Shown piece by piece: positions 63,192 to 64,000 of a DNA stretch of 64,000 nucleotides. The stretch covers positions 186,001 through 250,000 of the forward strand of contig JADJVA010000025.1 in the NCBI GenBank assembly GCA_016716765.1, written 5' to 3'. This DNA is from Bdellovibrionales bacterium (GTDB lineage Bacteria > Bdellovibrionota > Bdellovibrionia > Bdellovibrionales > UBA1609). The position numbers were made by a program, and so were the translations under genes. The notes beneath the pieces were generated by a model. It was not told the DNA's origin. It worked only from the letters and a program-made list of their open reading frames with translations, and ran no database searches. Position 1 is the stretch's first letter, and each line of letters opens with the position of its first letter.

Positions 63192-64000
63192 ATGAATAAA
63201 CTCTTAAGTGTCCTCCTACCAATTATTTTTTGTTTTGGCGTCTCGTCTTGCACTTCGGGAAGTGTTGAAAAGGATAAGGCGACTGAATCCTCAGCTGAAT
63301 CGGATGCTGTGGTGGGTGAAGGCGGGGAGGATTCCGAAGGTTTGATTGAAGGGGAGACTGCAGAGGGCGAGGGTCTCTCTGTTGAGAGTGGTTCAGAAGG
63401 GAGCGAGGGGGCCAATGGGAATTCTGAATTTTCAGATTCTACGGATGTGGGCGAGAAATTGGCTGATGATGAGGGGATGGCTGATGATGGGTTTTCTGAA
63501 GATGGCATAGCCAAAGAAACAGGTGAATCTTCAGATAGTGCGATGAGCACGAGTCCTGAATCTGGATCGAGTGAAGACATCAGTCCAACTCCTGAGCCAG
63601 GAATGATTTCTGAAACTGGGGACACTGGAGCGACGACTGGAACAGCAATTGAAGAAGGGAGTATGCCCAGTGAGTCTTCGATTTCTTCTGTTGAAAGTGA
63701 GGGAGAGGCGCCTGCCCCTAAGCCACTTGTTTCCTTAAAGAAGATTGCAAACACCCCCTATAAAAAGAATGGAATTCTTGTGAATGCGGTCTACTTGGCT
63801 AGACCGGGGGACACGCTTGTAGGGATCAGTAAGAAGATTTATGGATCGAATAGGAAATCAGATCTTTTAAAGGCTAATCCGAATCTCAAACGAAGAGTAA
63901 AGACTGGGGATAAAGTTTATTACAATTCACCGCGTCGCTCCACCGATGAGTCTCAGCTTCTCGTTTACTATGAGGACAATGGCGTTTCTCCCAGTATGTA
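63192..64000 (+). CDS. LysM-domain lipoprotein with long acidic linker (3' end cut by window)
   Basis: My own translation from ATG 63192 stays open to the window end (269 codons). A signal peptide ends in lipobox FGVSSC (Cys20). Residues 21-180 are almost only Glu, Ser, Gly, Asp and Ala, so probably disordered. A LysM domain follows (YLARPGDTLVGISKKIYG, then DLLKANPNLKRRVKTGDKV), which binds peptidoglycan. The protein would bridge from a lipid anchor to the cell wall. The open frame on the opposite strand here (63182-63754) is a shadow of the acidic repeats. The C terminus is not in the window. Confidence 0.88.
   Translation, partial: MNKLLSVLLPIIFCFGVSSCTSGSVEKDKATESSAESDAVVGEGGEDSEGLIEGETAEGEGLSVESGSEGSEGANGNSEFSDSTDVGEKLADDEGMADDGFSEDGIAKETGESSDSAMSTSPESGSSEDISPTPEPGMISETGDTGATTGTAIEEGSMPSESSISSVESEGEAPAPKPLVSLKKIANTPYKKNGILVNAVYLARPGDTLVGISKKIYGSNRKSDLLKANPNLKRRVKTGDKVYYNSPRRSTDESQLLVYYEDNGVSPSM

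Noticed and set aside
63182..63754. 190-residue reverse-strand open frame rich in Ser and Pro
   Set aside because: It mirrors the Glu/Ser-rich coding sequence of the LysM lipoprotein on the other strand and has no independent features.

Overview
This window is a chromosomal replication-origin region from a Gram-negative bacterium that most resembles Bdellovibrio and its relatives (Bdellovibrionota). The pointers are the origin gene order (parA, rsmG, mnmG, mnmE, khpB, yidC, yidD, rnpA, rpmH, oriC, dnaA, dnaN, recF, gyrB, gyrA), many outer-membrane lipoproteins and parvulin chaperones, a diheme-type succinate dehydrogenase, and a 64-residue histone-fold protein like the one known from Bdellovibrio bacteriovorus. 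The lineage is inferred from gene content; no 16S rRNA gene is present. I found no mobile element, CRISPR array, tRNA or rRNA.

Layout. 1-1.4 kb: parA (cut by the window edge) and two identical 16-bp parS palindromes flanking a small lipoprotein gene. 1.4-8.3 kb: leftward genes for tRNA U34 modification (mnmG, mnmE), 16S rRNA methylation (rsmG), RNA binding (khpB), membrane insertion (yidC, yidD), RNase P protein and ribosomal protein L34. 8.3-10.2 kb: a two-part origin around dnaA, with DnaA boxes and an AT-rich unwinding segment carrying DnaA-trio-like triplets. 10.2-19.9 kb: rightward dnaN, recF, gyrB, gyrA, a TPR lipoprotein and the ATP synthase membrane genes atpZ/atpI/atpB/atpE. Leftward genes to the left and rightward genes to the right of oriC fit replication-codirectional transcription.

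20-30 kb: a lone receiver domain and a divergent 631-residue protein, then one long leftward operon (etfB, etfA, a DUF374 acyltransferase, three parvulin-type chaperones, pdxA and a phosphohexomutase). 30.5-37.6 kb: sdhCAB, a secreted subtilase, an alpha/beta hydrolase and a double-FHA protein. 37.8-45.2 kb: rpsF, a DUF2232 membrane protein, rplI, dnaB, a Fis-like regulator, queE and ftsK. 45.3-52.6 kb: envelope proteins and lysine/diaminopimelate genes (an LptM-like lipoprotein, dapA, dapB), a degenerate FolK-like protein, transaldolase and a large envelope protein. 52.6-64 kb: an MltD-like transglycosylase, a membrane phosphoesterase, the histone, ligA, gatCAB, a Ppx/GppA phosphatase, a DUF192 protein and a LysM lipoprotein cut by the window end.

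Three genes expected to be intact (yidC, atpB and the DUF2232 gene) are each broken by an apparent single-base indel in or next to a homopolymer run. Uncorrected sequencing error is the simplest reading, but each site deserves a check. The most interesting biological items are the bacterial histone gene, the parS pair, the DnaA-trio-like origin element, the Na+-type residue pattern in the ATP synthase c subunit, and a FolK-like protein without its catalytic aspartates.
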